Assembly (NCBI GenBank): GCA_029262335.1
Contig: JAJCZQ010000026.1
Location: forward strand, 1-64,000
Direction: 5' to 3'
Length of the DNA stretch: 64,000 nucleotides
Source: Deltaproteobacteria bacterium
GTDB lineage: Bacteria; Desulfobacterota_D; UBA1144; Nemesobacterales; JAJCZQ01
Position numbers and translations under genes: made by a program. This document shows positions 1-9,581 of this stretch, in pieces; the stretch's first letter is position 1; each line of letters starts with the position of its first letter. The notes under the pieces were generated by a model. That model saw only the letters and a list, made by a program, of their open reading frames with translations, made no database searches and had not been told where the DNA came from.

Positions 1-1195
1 GATGAGATTCCTCCGCAAAAACCGGGACAGTATCGGAAGCAAAATGTTTTTGCGGCTCTTCAAAATTTCCCTCATAATTCATGACCGGATTATATGGCTC
101 CTTTTTATCATAACTTTTGGGATTAAAACTCTCCGAAGATCCACGGGGATTACTGTAGTCCTGCCTTTGTTCGTAAAAGGAACTGTCTCTTTTTTCTCCA
201 TAACCAAGCATCCATGGTGCAGTAGAGAGCATATTACCTATAGCCTGCTTAATAATACTACCAACATGTGACTGGTTACGGAACCTGATTTCGTGTTTGG
301 TCGGGTGGACATTAACATCCACATCCACGCTATTAATCTCAACAAATAATGCGCCCTGGGGGAACTTTCCTGACGGAAGCATTTTGCCATATGAGTCCAT
401 AATTATCCTTGTAAGAAACCTGTCTTTTACGGGCCTTGAATTTACATAAGTATAAAGTTTTTGTGTATTTGTCCTGTTCGAAAGCGGACTGCTCAGGAAA
501 CCGTGAACTTTTATGCCTTCGGAAGTAAAATCAATTTCATATATCTCTTTGGAATTAACAATATCCTTTAAACGTTCAAATATATTAGGTTTAGGTTCAA
601 ATTTAAAAACAATTCTTTCATCATTTAGCACTTCAAACCCAACATTTGGATTCGATATTGCTTCCCGCTGAATAATCTCAATAGTCCTGATTAACTCTGT
701 CTCGTTTTTCTTAAGGAATCTCAGCCGGGGGGGCGTATTAAAAAACAGATTTTTAACTTCAATGGTAGTACCGTAAGGGCATCCTGCATCATCTACCTTT
801 CTTATCTTTCCGCCGTCAATAATAATTGAAGTCCCTGAATTATCATCTCTTTGCCTGGTAAGGAGTCTGAATCTGGATACACTTGCAATACTTGGAAGGG
901 CCTCACCTCTGAAACCGAGTGTTCCGAGTGAGAAAAGATCGTCTATGGATTTAATCTTGCTTGTAGCATGTCTTTCAAGACTCATCAGTGAATCATCTCT
1001 GGACATACCATGCCCGTCATCAGATACAGAGATATATCTCTTACCACCTGCCCTTAGCTCGACCTTAATAAAATTAGCACCAGCGTCCAGGGAGTTTTCC
1101 ACCAGCTCTTTTACTACCGAAGCAGGTCTTTCTACTACTTCTCCGGCAGCAATTTTTGATACGAGTATATCGGGAAGGATTCTAATTTTGGCCAT
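1..1195 (-). CDS. mutL: DNA mismatch repair protein MutL (3' end outside window)
   Basis: Reverse-strand translation from 1195 reads MAKIRILPDILVSKIAAGEVVERPASVVKELVENSLDAGA...DDGHGMSRDD...RHATSKI, the MutL GHKL ATPase signature. Not in the ORF track because it runs off the window edge. Confidence 0.95.
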   Translation of the reverse strand, partial: MAKIRILPDILVSKIAAGEVVERPASVVKELVENSLDAGANFIKVELRAGGKRYISVSDDGHGMSRDDSLMSLERHATSKIKSIDDLFSLGTLGFRGEALPSIASVSRFRLLTRQRDDNSGTSIIIDGGKIRKVDDAGCPYGTTIEVKNLFFNTPPRLRFLKKNETELIRTIEIIQREAISNPNVGFEVLNDERIVFKFEPKPNIFERLKDIVNSKEIYEIDFTSEGIKVHGFLSSPLSNRTNTQKLYTYVNSRPVKDRFLTRIIMDSYGKMLPSGKFPQGALFVEINSVDVDVNVHPTKHEIRFRNQSHVGSIIKQAIGNMLSTAPWMLGYGEKRDSSFYEQRQDYSNPRGSSESFNPKSYDKKEPYNPVMNYEGNFEEPQKHFASDTVPVFAEESH

Positions 1196-1269
1196 GAAAT
1201 TATAAGCTCATTAATAAAAGTAAGCATCCTGCCTGAAGAAAAAAAGATTGATAATCATAATATTAGTAT

Positions 1270-1584
1270 TTACTCAACTTTTTTCTTCTCAATTTTACCG
1301 TTCTTAAACAACTCGATTAAAGAATCTACCGGGATTGCAGGCAGAGTAATAATATCTACTGTCCCCCTTGCACAAAGATCTATTGAGACTTCACCTATCG
1401 TCTCATTGTCCGGGGCATCAACAATATTTACAAAGTCGTACTGTCCAAGAGTTGCAAACTGGTCTATTACCTTAACTCCCCTGCTCTCCAGTTCATTGTC
1501 CACTTCCCTTATTCTGTACGGCCTTTCCTTTAAGGTTTTACGGCCATCAGGTGTTAATTTGCTTAGAAGTATATATATTCCCAT
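1270..1584 (-). CDS. GYD-domain protein
   Basis: 104 aa; MGIYILLSKLTPDGRKTLKERP...GQYDFVNIVDAPDNE matches the GYD family pattern. Confidence 0.75.
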   Translation of the reverse strand: MGIYILLSKLTPDGRKTLKERPYRIREVDNELESRGVKVIDQFATLGQYDFVNIVDAPDNETIGEVSIDLCARGTVDIITLPAIPVDSLIELFKNGKIEKKKVE

Positions 1585-1710
1585 AGTGTTGTTATTATAT
1601 AATTTTTATTATAAATTTTAACAGTAAAAATAGATCATTAACATAAATATTCTATTTCCACTTTTATAATGTATAATTTAACCCTTAAAAAAATCCATGC
1701 GGGGACACAT

Positions 1711-3111
1711 ATGTCAAACAAATGCAAAAATAATTTTTTATTATCCCTCCTAATTCTGATATCAATTATATTTATTCCCTCTATTTCCTACTCACAAAGA
1801 ATAAAGGCAGATAAGGCAATTGTTATAGAAGACTATACATGGGGTGCCTCCACAATGGGCAGCCAGGCAACACTTAGAAACATAACTTTAAAAAATACAA
1901 GCCTGCAGGAGTTTGAGAATATAGACATAGAACTTGAACTATTTACCATTAACAGCATTCCGCAGGGATCTTTAAGAGGGACTATTCATGATGTCCTTCC
2001 CGCAGGTGCTACAAAAACTTTTGAAAAAATAAAATTTGGACTTATGCATTCTGACCTTCAAAGATCAATCGCAAGGGTTGTAAGGGCGGACTATATTCAG
2101 ACCGGCACACCTGATCAGCCTTCAGACCTCATTTTGGTAACCAATTGGGAATGGCAGGGCGGACAGTACGGTACAGAGGGAATATTAAAGGAAATCACAC
2201 TTGAAAACAGAAGTGACCAGAACTACAAAGACATTAAAATCAGGATTAACGACCTGGGAGTAAGGGGTTCTTCCAAGGTAGGTGTTGAAGGTTATACAAG
2301 CAACGTTGTTATCCATGACATACTGCCTGCAAAATCGAGTTCAACATATAAAAATGTAAATGTAGGGTTCAGGCACCCTGATTCTACCGATAGTCACATC
2401 TATGTCCTCGATGCAAACCAGCTGTCTAATAAAGAGCTCAGATATATCCTCAAAAAAGAGACAAAAGATGGTAAATACGAAACTGCCAAACAGATTGAAA
2501 TTACTCTTGAAGACGAGCCTGAAAAAAGGCTTTCAATCGCAGAAAGATACAGGCAAAAAATTGAAGAAACTGATGTTGATTTTAATACCGGAGTTGCAGA
2601 CTCCGAAATCAATGAAAATCCTGGTGTAGATATTCCTTCTGATGTTGCTACAGAGGAAGACGTTGTTTCATCAAAGGATACAGTGGCTACAAGGGCCGAA
2701 CAAAAAGAGTTTGACCAGGAAGATATGCTTAAGAACAAACCGAGCGAAGAACTAAATCCAAAAGAGATAGAGCTTGGATATGTTACCGACGATGATATTG
2801 CACTGCCTAAACAGGACATTGTTGTCACTGATTTTAAATGGGGAAGCGGTGTCCCAGGATCACAGGGGATTCTTAAAGAAGTTAGGCTTAAGAACAGGAG
2901 CGGCATAGCTTACTCCAAAATTGAACTGGTGGTGGAATTCGTATCATCCACAGGGGTACCACTTGCATCCAACAAGGTAAAAATAATAGATGTACTCCCG
3001 CCTCATTCCAGTAAAACCTTTGAGAATCTGAACCTTGGATTAATAGTAGTGCTGCCGAATGAAAAGGATATGATAATAACAGTAAAGGATGCTAAGAGCA
3101 GCGTAGAATAA
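1711..3111 (+). CDS. Exported protein with three copies of a ~100-aa repeat domain (FxLYD-like/beta-sandwich guess)
   Basis: Signal peptide MSNKCKNNFLLSLLILISIIFIPSISYS from the internal ATG at 1711; repeats begin VIEDYTWGAS..GSQATLRNITLKN, LVTNWEWQGGQYGTEGILKEITLEN and VVTDFKWGSGVPGSQGILKEVRLKN. Confidence 0.75.
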   Translation: MSNKCKNNFLLSLLILISIIFIPSISYSQRIKADKAIVIEDYTWGASTMGSQATLRNITLKNTSLQEFENIDIELELFTINSIPQGSLRGTIHDVLPAGATKTFEKIKFGLMHSDLQRSIARVVRADYIQTGTPDQPSDLILVTNWEWQGGQYGTEGILKEITLENRSDQNYKDIKIRINDLGVRGSSKVGVEGYTSNVVIHDILPAKSSSTYKNVNVGFRHPDSTDSHIYVLDANQLSNKELRYILKKETKDGKYETAKQIEITLEDEPEKRLSIAERYRQKIEETDVDFNTGVADSEINENPGVDIPSDVATEEDVVSSKDTVATRAEQKEFDQEDMLKNKPSEELNPKEIELGYVTDDDIALPKQDIVVTDFKWGSGVPGSQGILKEVRLKNRSGIAYSKIELVVEFVSSTGVPLASNKVKIIDVLPPHSSKTFENLNLGLIVVLPNEKDMIITVKDAKSSVE

Positions 3112-3130
3112 GCATTAAATAAAAAGGTTG

Positions 3131-3379
3131 TTATACTTCAGCTTCTGTACTCAGGAAGGTTGCTGCTTCATCGACAATCTCAACCAGCCTGTCTCTGAAA
3201 AGGTTTATACCATCAAGCGGAATAACAATGCAGGACCGTCCCCCGCTCAGTTCGGTAATTCTAAGATATTTCCCTTTGTGGTTCTCTTTTATATCAAAAA
3301 AAAATCTTTTAGACTCTATATCAACGTGTTTACTTGCCAGTTCTTTCTCAGATTTATCCATTTTCTGCCTCCGCCTCAA
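3131..3379 (-). CDS. Pur-alpha-like / DUF3276-type nucleic-acid-binding small protein
   Basis: KRFFFDIKENHKGKYLRITELSGGRSCIVIPLDGINLFRDRLVEI resembles the bacterial PUR-alpha repeat. Confidence 0.65.
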   Translation of the reverse strand: MRRRQKMDKSEKELASKHVDIESKRFFFDIKENHKGKYLRITELSGGRSCIVIPLDGINLFRDRLVEIVDEAATFLSTEAEV

Positions 3380-3503
3380 ACCATCTCTAAATTTTATAGG
3401 GTTGGAAATAATAACCTTTCAAATCAAAAAATCAAGCAGCAGAAAAAGGGCTGAAAATTTAAATAAATTGTATTAAATCAAAAATTATATATTTTGTAGG
3501 AAG

Positions 3504-3941
3504 ATGCCCAGAATAAGAGTAGATGAACCGAAAAACTATGTATTTTTGACAGAATTACCCGTAAGGATCAGTGATATAAATTACGGGGGACACCTTGGCC
3601 ATGATGCCGTCCTGCCGTTTACTCACGAGGCAAGGGTCAGGTTTTTAAATACACTAAATTACACTGAAATGGACTTTGGGGGGCCCGGGATCGTCCTGTC
3701 AGGTGTAATGATCGAATACATTAATGAAACCTTTTACGGGGACACCATAAGGATAAAGATAGCAGTTTCCGGTTTTCATAAAAACGGACTTGATCTTGTG
3801 TATCAACTGGAAAATAAGAATAAAGATATTCCTATTGCAAGAGTCCTGACTTCAATAATATTCTTTGATTATGAAATACGTAAAGTAGTCAGAACTCCTG
3901 CAGAAGTAATTAATAAACTTGAAAATCTGCCGTCTATATAA
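3504..3941 (+). CDS. Hot-dog fold acyl-CoA thioesterase (4HBT-like)
   Basis: VRISDINYGGHLGHDAVLPFTHEARVRFL; 145 aa. Confidence 0.75.
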   Translation: MPRIRVDEPKNYVFLTELPVRISDINYGGHLGHDAVLPFTHEARVRFLNTLNYTEMDFGGPGIVLSGVMIEYINETFYGDTIRIKIAVSGFHKNGLDLVYQLENKNKDIPIARVLTSIIFFDYEIRKVVRTPAEVINKLENLPSI

Positions 3942-5528
3942 TTACTCTTCCTGTTCCTCGTCGTCTTTATCAAACCTGTAACCGATAAATAAAGAGTTAG
4001 GCCCACGCTTAACAAGGAAAAGGGCAAGTTTGCCTTCTACCACTTTCTCTATTGCACTGTTGTAGTCATCAAGACTGTTTATTTCTGTTTTATCAATGCT
4101 GGTAATAATGTCTCCGCTCCTGAAACCGGCATCATATGCTTTAGTACCTCTTTCCACGTTAAACAGAATCACACCACTTTCACGGTCAAGTTTATATGTT
4201 TTTGCAAGTTCCGGAGTAATTTCCTTAACATTGAGCCCTATTTTACTATCAACACTTTCTTCAGGGACATCAGCTGCTTTCTTAGCGTCTTTTAGTTCAC
4301 CAAGCTGGACATCAAGGACCTTCTCCTTTCCGTCCCTTATTATTGTTAAACTAACATCACTGTCGGGTTTTGTAGCACCTACAAAACGGGTAAGGTCCGC
4401 AAACTCTTCAATCGGCTGATTGTTAAACTTAATTACAACATCTCCGCTCTTAAGGCCGGCCTTTTCTGCGGGACTGTCAGGGCTTACTTCTGCAACCAAT
4501 GCACCATTAGTACCGTCAAGGCCAATACCCTCGGCTATTTCAGGTGTGATTTCCTGTATTATGACACCGAGCCACCCTCTTACCACTTTTCCGCTGTCCT
4601 TTAGCTGGTTTATTACATTTGAAGCTAAATTAATCGGTATTGCAAAGCCAATACCCTGGCCACGTGCAGAAATAGCCGTATTTACACCAATTACTTCACC
4701 ATTCAGATTAAATAATGGCCCGCCGCTGTTACCCGGATTAAGAGGTGCATCAGTTTGTATAAAATCATCATATGCCCCAAGTCCCAAAGACCTGCCCTTG
4801 GCGCTTATTATGCCGGAGGTTACCGTATAACCAAGGCCAAAAGGATTACCTATAGCCATTACCCAGTCACCTATTCTAAGTTGATCAGAGTTCCCTACTT
4901 CTACTGCTACAAAATCATATTCAGCTTCAATCTTAAGTACAGCAAGATCAGTCTTGGCGTCTTTTCCTATCACCTCTGCTTTAAATTCAGTACCGTCTTC
5001 AAGAATAACCTTAATATCTTCGGCCCTTTCGATAACATGATTATTGGTAACAACATATCCGTCCTGGCTGATTATAAAACCTGACCCCAGGCCCTGTCTT
5101 TTAAACTCTTTTTGCTGAGGATTCTGTCCGCCAAAAAACTTTTTAAAAAAATCTTCAAACGGGTCTTTCTGCCCGCCATAAGGTGAATTTGGAGCCTGTT
5201 GGAGAAACCCTCTTCGTTTTACAACACTAGTTGTGCTTATATTTACCACAGATGGTTTTAATACTTCCACAAGGTCAGCAAATGACGGCAGGTTTCCGTT
5301 TCGTATTTGTGGTACTTTTGATGCAGAACTTTTTTTATTGGAAATTTTATCGGATTTCTTTTTTTCTTTTTTCTTTTGTTTATCTGACTGTTCTCCTGCA
5401 TTGGATTGCATGGATTCAGCACTTTTATCCTGTTTTTTTTCTGTATTGGAATCGTCGGCACGCTTGCATGAAGCTGAAATTGAGACAATTAAAACTGTAA
5501 TTAACAACAATGAATACAACCTGGTCAT
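3942..5528 (-). CDS. HtrA/DegP (Do family) serine protease with two PDZ domains
   Basis: GSGFIISQDGYVVTNNHV, TDLAVLKIE, NPGNSGGPLFNLNGEVIGVNTAI; two PDZ segments. Confidence 0.95.
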   Translation of the reverse strand: MTRLYSLLLITVLIVSISASCKRADDSNTEKKQDKSAESMQSNAGEQSDKQKKKEKKKSDKISNKKSSASKVPQIRNGNLPSFADLVEVLKPSVVNISTTSVVKRRGFLQQAPNSPYGGQKDPFEDFFKKFFGGQNPQQKEFKRQGLGSGFIISQDGYVVTNNHVIERAEDIKVILEDGTEFKAEVIGKDAKTDLAVLKIEAEYDFVAVEVGNSDQLRIGDWVMAIGNPFGLGYTVTSGIISAKGRSLGLGAYDDFIQTDAPLNPGNSGGPLFNLNGEVIGVNTAISARGQGIGFAIPINLASNVINQLKDSGKVVRGWLGVIIQEITPEIAEGIGLDGTNGALVAEVSPDSPAEKAGLKSGDVVIKFNNQPIEEFADLTRFVGATKPDSDVSLTIIRDGKEKVLDVQLGELKDAKKAADVPEESVDSKIGLNVKEITPELAKTYKLDRESGVILFNVERGTKAYDAGFRSGDIITSIDKTEINSLDDYNSAIEKVVEGKLALFLVKRGPNSLFIGYRFDKDDEEQEE

Positions 5529-5651
5529 TTATAAGCCTCCTGACTTAAAAAGTTTAAATAAATATAGTCATGTAAATACTATAGGCAAGGATATCCACGC
5601 CTTTGGTCTTTTCTATTTTTTTTTGACTAATAATTGCCAATATGTTCTCGG

Positions 5652-6167
5652 TTAATTAAATAATATTTCTATTATTTTTTCAGAAATCATTTGAGGCGTC
5701 AGTCCATCAGTCTCTACAACGTAATCAGCACTTTCATATAAGTCCTTTCTGCTTTCAAGCAGATCACGCGCAGTTTCAAACGGGTTATCTACATCCAAAA
5801 GGGGCCTTCCCCTCTCTTCTTTGATACGTTCCCATATGGTATCAATACCGGCTTTTAGATAAATACCGGTCCCAGAGGATTCTATTATGTTTAAATTAAC
5901 CTGGTTTACTACAATGCCTCCGCCTGTAGAAACGACAAGATTATTGTTGTCCTTTGATACACTGGTTAAACAGTCTGTTTCCAGTTTCCTGAACTGTTCT
6001 TCCCCCATTTGTGAAAATATATCTGTTATTTTTTTGTTTGATGTCTTTTCAATTAAATCATCAAGATCTATGAATTTATAACCGGTAGAATCTGATAAGA
6101 TCTTACCAACAGTTGACTTGCCGGCACCCATAAAGCCAATAAGATACAATTTACTTAGTTTATTCAA
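5652..6167 (-). CDS. aroK: Shikimate kinase
   Basis: LIGFMGAGKSTVGKILS...FIDLDDLIE...STGGGIV...RGRPLLD. Confidence 0.92.
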   Translation of the reverse strand: MNKLSKLYLIGFMGAGKSTVGKILSDSTGYKFIDLDDLIEKTSNKKITDIFSQMGEEQFRKLETDCLTSVSKDNNNLVVSTGGGIVVNQVNLNIIESSGTGIYLKAGIDTIWERIKEERGRPLLDVDNPFETARDLLESRKDLYESADYVVETDGLTPQMISEKIIEILFN

Positions 6168-6190
6168 TTTATTGAATTATCAGAAAAAAT

Positions 6191-6799
6191 TTAACTATCC
6201 TGAGTATATTCAGGCCTCGCAAGTTTCTCAACATATTTTCCGATTATATCACATTCTATATTTACTATAGAAGATATTTCTAAATCACCTATTACAGTTT
6301 CAACTTGCGTATGCGGGATAATGTTTACAGAAAATATATTTTCTTTGATATCATTAACGGTAAGACTGATGCCGTCAATGGCAACTGAGCCCTTTGTAAT
6401 TATATATTTGGCAAGATTGTTATCCACTGAGAAACTGTATTCAATAGATTTTCCAACATGAACGATTTCCGTAACTTCACCGACTCCGTCAATATGGCCC
6501 GTCACAATATGCCCGCCGAATCTACCGTCCGCTTTAAGTGCTCTTTCAAGGTTTACCCTTACTCCGGGCTTTAATCCCGAAAGGTTTGTTTTTGCAAGTG
6601 TTTCATGAGAGGCATCAAAGGTAAACCGGCTTTCTGATAAAGATACAACCGTAAGGCATACTCCATTTACGGAAATACTTTCGCCTATAACCAGTTCTTC
6701 TGAATTTATTTTATTAAATTCAATTATATACCTGTTCTCTTTCTCCCCTTTTTCAATCTCTTGAACAGTCCCAATATCTTCTATTAATCCGGTAAACAT
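6191..6799 (-). CDS. ribE: Riboflavin synthase, alpha chain
   Basis: Start reassigned to MFTGLIEDIGTVQEIEKG; duplicated lumazine-binding halves (SISVNGVCLTV, SVAIDGISLTVN). Confidence 0.93.
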   Translation of the reverse strand: MFTGLIEDIGTVQEIEKGEKENRYIIEFNKINSEELVIGESISVNGVCLTVVSLSESRFTFDASHETLAKTNLSGLKPGVRVNLERALKADGRFGGHIVTGHIDGVGEVTEIVHVGKSIEYSFSVDNNLAKYIITKGSVAIDGISLTVNDIKENIFSVNIIPHTQVETVIGDLEISSIVNIECDIIGKYVEKLARPEYTQDS

Positions 6800-6804
6800 A
6801 ACAT

Positions 6805-7284
6805 TCACTCTTTTTTGAAAAGCCCGGTTGCTATTACAAGTATAGCACCTATGGTAATACAACTGTCGGCAATATTAAACGGAGGCCAGTTTAATGAGGG
6901 GTTACCAAACCAGTGAAAATTAAGAAAATCCGTTACATATCCCAGCCTGAACCTGTCTATTGAGTTTCCTATAGCACCGGAAAGAATAAGTGATAAACCA
7001 ATTATCATTGATCTGTTTTTCTCTTCTGTATTTTTTATTATCATAATTAAGACAGAAAGTGCTATAGCAAATACAGCTATATAAAAAGGCAGTTTGAACT
7101 GCTGGGGCATGTTCTGCAGCATTCCAAATGCTACTCCGCTGTTCCTTAGGTGAGTAAGATTAAAGAACGAAAAAACATCAATTGAGGAATATAGAGGAAT
7201 ATCGAGCCGCACCAGATATTTTGTTAACTGGTCAAGTGTAACAGCAACAACAGTGATAATAAGAGTGATTGTGTATTTATTCAT
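6805..7284 (-). CDS. lspA: Lipoprotein signal peptidase (signal peptidase II)
   Basis: DQLTKYLVR, LRNSGVAFGM, SGAIGNSIDRFRLGYVTDFL, NIADSCITIG. Confidence 0.95.
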   Translation of the reverse strand: MNKYTITLIITVVAVTLDQLTKYLVRLDIPLYSSIDVFSFFNLTHLRNSGVAFGMLQNMPQQFKLPFYIAVFAIALSVLIMIIKNTEEKNRSMIIGLSLILSGAIGNSIDRFRLGYVTDFLNFHWFGNPSLNWPPFNIADSCITIGAILVIATGLFKKE

Positions 7285-7295
7285 TTTCTCAAAGT

Positions 7296-9512
7296 TTAAT
7301 TACCAAGCTCCCAGTTTGCCCTTTGTATAAAGTTATCAGCGTATGATTTAAACTCTCCGCCGTCTTCATCCATCCTGGCTAATTTATTAAATGTCTTAAT
7401 TGCACCATAATAATCACCTGCTGAATACTGCGCAACCCCTAGTGACTTTAAATTTTCCATACGAAGGTTTTTTCCGGGGAGTCTTCTTATTTCTGAAATC
7501 TCTAAATTTTCTATTGCCCTTTTAAAATTCCCCTGCCTTAAATATATCCTTCCCAGGAGATAATAAGCAGGCACATAAGAGCGGTATCTTTGCTTAAGGT
7601 CTTCAAGAATGGCAATTTTTTCCACAGTATCATCCGTAAGCAGGAATTCCTTATATGCGCTCTTTATATTTTTATTAAACCTTTTTAAATCTATTTTCAG
7701 ATCTATTGATCTCTTTATATCATTTGGCAGGCTGCTGTCCCTTAACTTAAGAAAATGTGGGTATGCGTATTCATATCCTTTTTTGTCCCAAAGAACATTA
7801 GTTTTTAAATTGTTAATGATATTTACATCAATCTTTGTTAGTCCGTCGGCATTTAGATTTAATAGCTTATCGTAGTCTTTATTGTAGTAATATGAGTAAG
7901 CCAGAGCCGTTTTGATATTTGGATTTTGAGGGCTTAATTTAAATGCTTTTTCAAAATCATCGGTTGAACCGTAAAAGTTATCAGAGGCGTAATCTTTATA
8001 TCCTTCAGAAATATAAAAATCTGTTTTTCTTGGGCAGCTGTCCTCAAATATACTTTTATCCGAAAACTTATACTCGGAAAACTTACCCGCATCATCCGGA
8101 AGCTCTATCTCTTCATTCAGGTATTTGACCCACAATGCAATCAGTTCATCTTCTGATTTATTATATTCATCGGTATTTCCTGTCCTGTAATACTCCTTAA
8201 ATTTCTCAACTCCAAAGTTATCTATCAGGTATCTCGAATATGAACCCATCAGTGTATAACTTATGGAAGGAGGATAATACCAGAATCCGTAACCAAGAAA
8301 ATCGTCCAGATTGTTATTCAAATTGCCTTTATTTATCAGAGTTTTGGAAAGCTGGTGTTTGTCCATAACATTCACAGGCCAGTCTACAGCTACTGCTATT
8401 CCCTCAATTAATCCTTTTTTAGGGCTGATTTTCAAAGTCCTGGAGCCAAATTCCGAAGAGATTATATGAACAAGTTCATGTTTTAGTTCGCCAATCGGAT
8501 AGCTGTTAAAAACCTGGTGAATTTCACCGTGTATGGGGTTTGCAACAGTTGCGTGCAGGGAGCCAAAATATTTTTTCCTGACTTTTGTGTCAGGGTAAAT
8601 ATAAGAATTTATTTTATCGCTAATATCTACGTCTAAATATTCGCTGACCTCATTGTATCTCCATTCATGGTCTTTTGCTATTAACTCTATGTTCTTGGCT
8701 GCTTTTGATTCCGGGTCATAATGTATAAGAAAATGTTCTGTCTCATATGTATTTGTAAGCACATTATTCTGTATATAGTCCCTTGAGTACCTGATCCCAA
8801 GATTTTCCTCTTTTTGATAGGAAAAAATCAACAGCATCAGCAAAATAAACAGCAGTATAAATGAACCAAGTCCCGGGGAACCTTTTTTATAGTTCTGAAG
8901 AATATTTATTAAAGTAAAAATAAATAATGCCCAGGCAAGAATTATGAATCTGTATATAATCAGTGTCGAACTGACCGGAATAAATTTGTCATAAACTGAA
9001 CCCGGGAAATAACCAATAATGGGATTAAAGAAAAAGATATGGGATTGATAATAAAGCTCATACAAAGAGAATAATATTGTAAGTATCAGGATTAATGCCC
9101 CGATAAGAAATCCACGTCTCCTGAAAATCATACCGGCAAATGATCCTATTGCAGTGGAGTAGACAACAGAAATCAGCGGAATTAACAAATAAAAATATAT
9201 TCCTGATTCAAGGCTGCAGTCTTTGTTTAATATGGAACTTACTAAACCCACAGCAAAATTTATCGCCACAAGCACAAGGTTTAAAAGAAAAAGTTTTGAA
9301 AGAAAATCAGTTGTGTTAAAACCTGAATATGATGATTGCAGACTGTCATTTATTGATTCGGCAGAGATAAATACCGTAATAAAGGAAAGAAATATTGAAG
9401 AAAAAACGGAATATTCAAAACCCAGGACACCAATTAACGGAAAAAGGCTAAGAATTACCGAGAAAATTAATACTAATATTACACATACTAAATATTTTTT
9501 GGTCAGGAACAT
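7296..9512 (-). CDS. Polytopic membrane protein with HEXXH zinc-metallopeptidase-like domain and C-terminal TPR repeats
   Basis: Multiple hydrophobic N-terminal segments; ELKHELVHIISSEFG...LIEGIAVAVDW (HELVH plus downstream E); TPR-like YYLLGRIYLRQGNFKRAIENLE. Confidence 0.7.
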   Translation of the reverse strand: MFLTKKYLVCVILVLIFSVILSLFPLIGVLGFEYSVFSSIFLSFITVFISAESINDSLQSSYSGFNTTDFLSKLFLLNLVLVAINFAVGLVSSILNKDCSLESGIYFYLLIPLISVVYSTAIGSFAGMIFRRRGFLIGALILILTILFSLYELYYQSHIFFFNPIIGYFPGSVYDKFIPVSSTLIIYRFIILAWALFIFTLINILQNYKKGSPGLGSFILLFILLMLLIFSYQKEENLGIRYSRDYIQNNVLTNTYETEHFLIHYDPESKAAKNIELIAKDHEWRYNEVSEYLDVDISDKINSYIYPDTKVRKKYFGSLHATVANPIHGEIHQVFNSYPIGELKHELVHIISSEFGSRTLKISPKKGLIEGIAVAVDWPVNVMDKHQLSKTLINKGNLNNNLDDFLGYGFWYYPPSISYTLMGSYSRYLIDNFGVEKFKEYYRTGNTDEYNKSEDELIALWVKYLNEEIELPDDAGKFSEYKFSDKSIFEDSCPRKTDFYISEGYKDYASDNFYGSTDDFEKAFKLSPQNPNIKTALAYSYYYNKDYDKLLNLNADGLTKIDVNIINNLKTNVLWDKKGYEYAYPHFLKLRDSSLPNDIKRSIDLKIDLKRFNKNIKSAYKEFLLTDDTVEKIAILEDLKQRYRSYVPAYYLLGRIYLRQGNFKRAIENLEISEIRRLPGKNLRMENLKSLGVAQYSAGDYYGAIKTFNKLARMDEDGGEFKSYADNFIQRANWELGN

Positions 9513-9581
9513 AAATAGTTAACTGGATCGAAAATATATTATAAAGACTGAAGCATGGTCTAATGTATTAAATCAAAAAAA

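Noticed and set aside
2400-2906. 168-aa minus-strand ORF inside the triple-repeat exported protein
   Set aside because: Antisense shadow of a well-supported coding frame; Ser-rich low-complexity translation, no RBS or family motif.
4096-5655. Several plus-strand ORFs (4096, 4420, 4755, 5231, 5233) opposite htrA
   Set aside because: They mirror the htrA coding frame, have compositionally biased translations and overlap each other; htrA is unambiguous.
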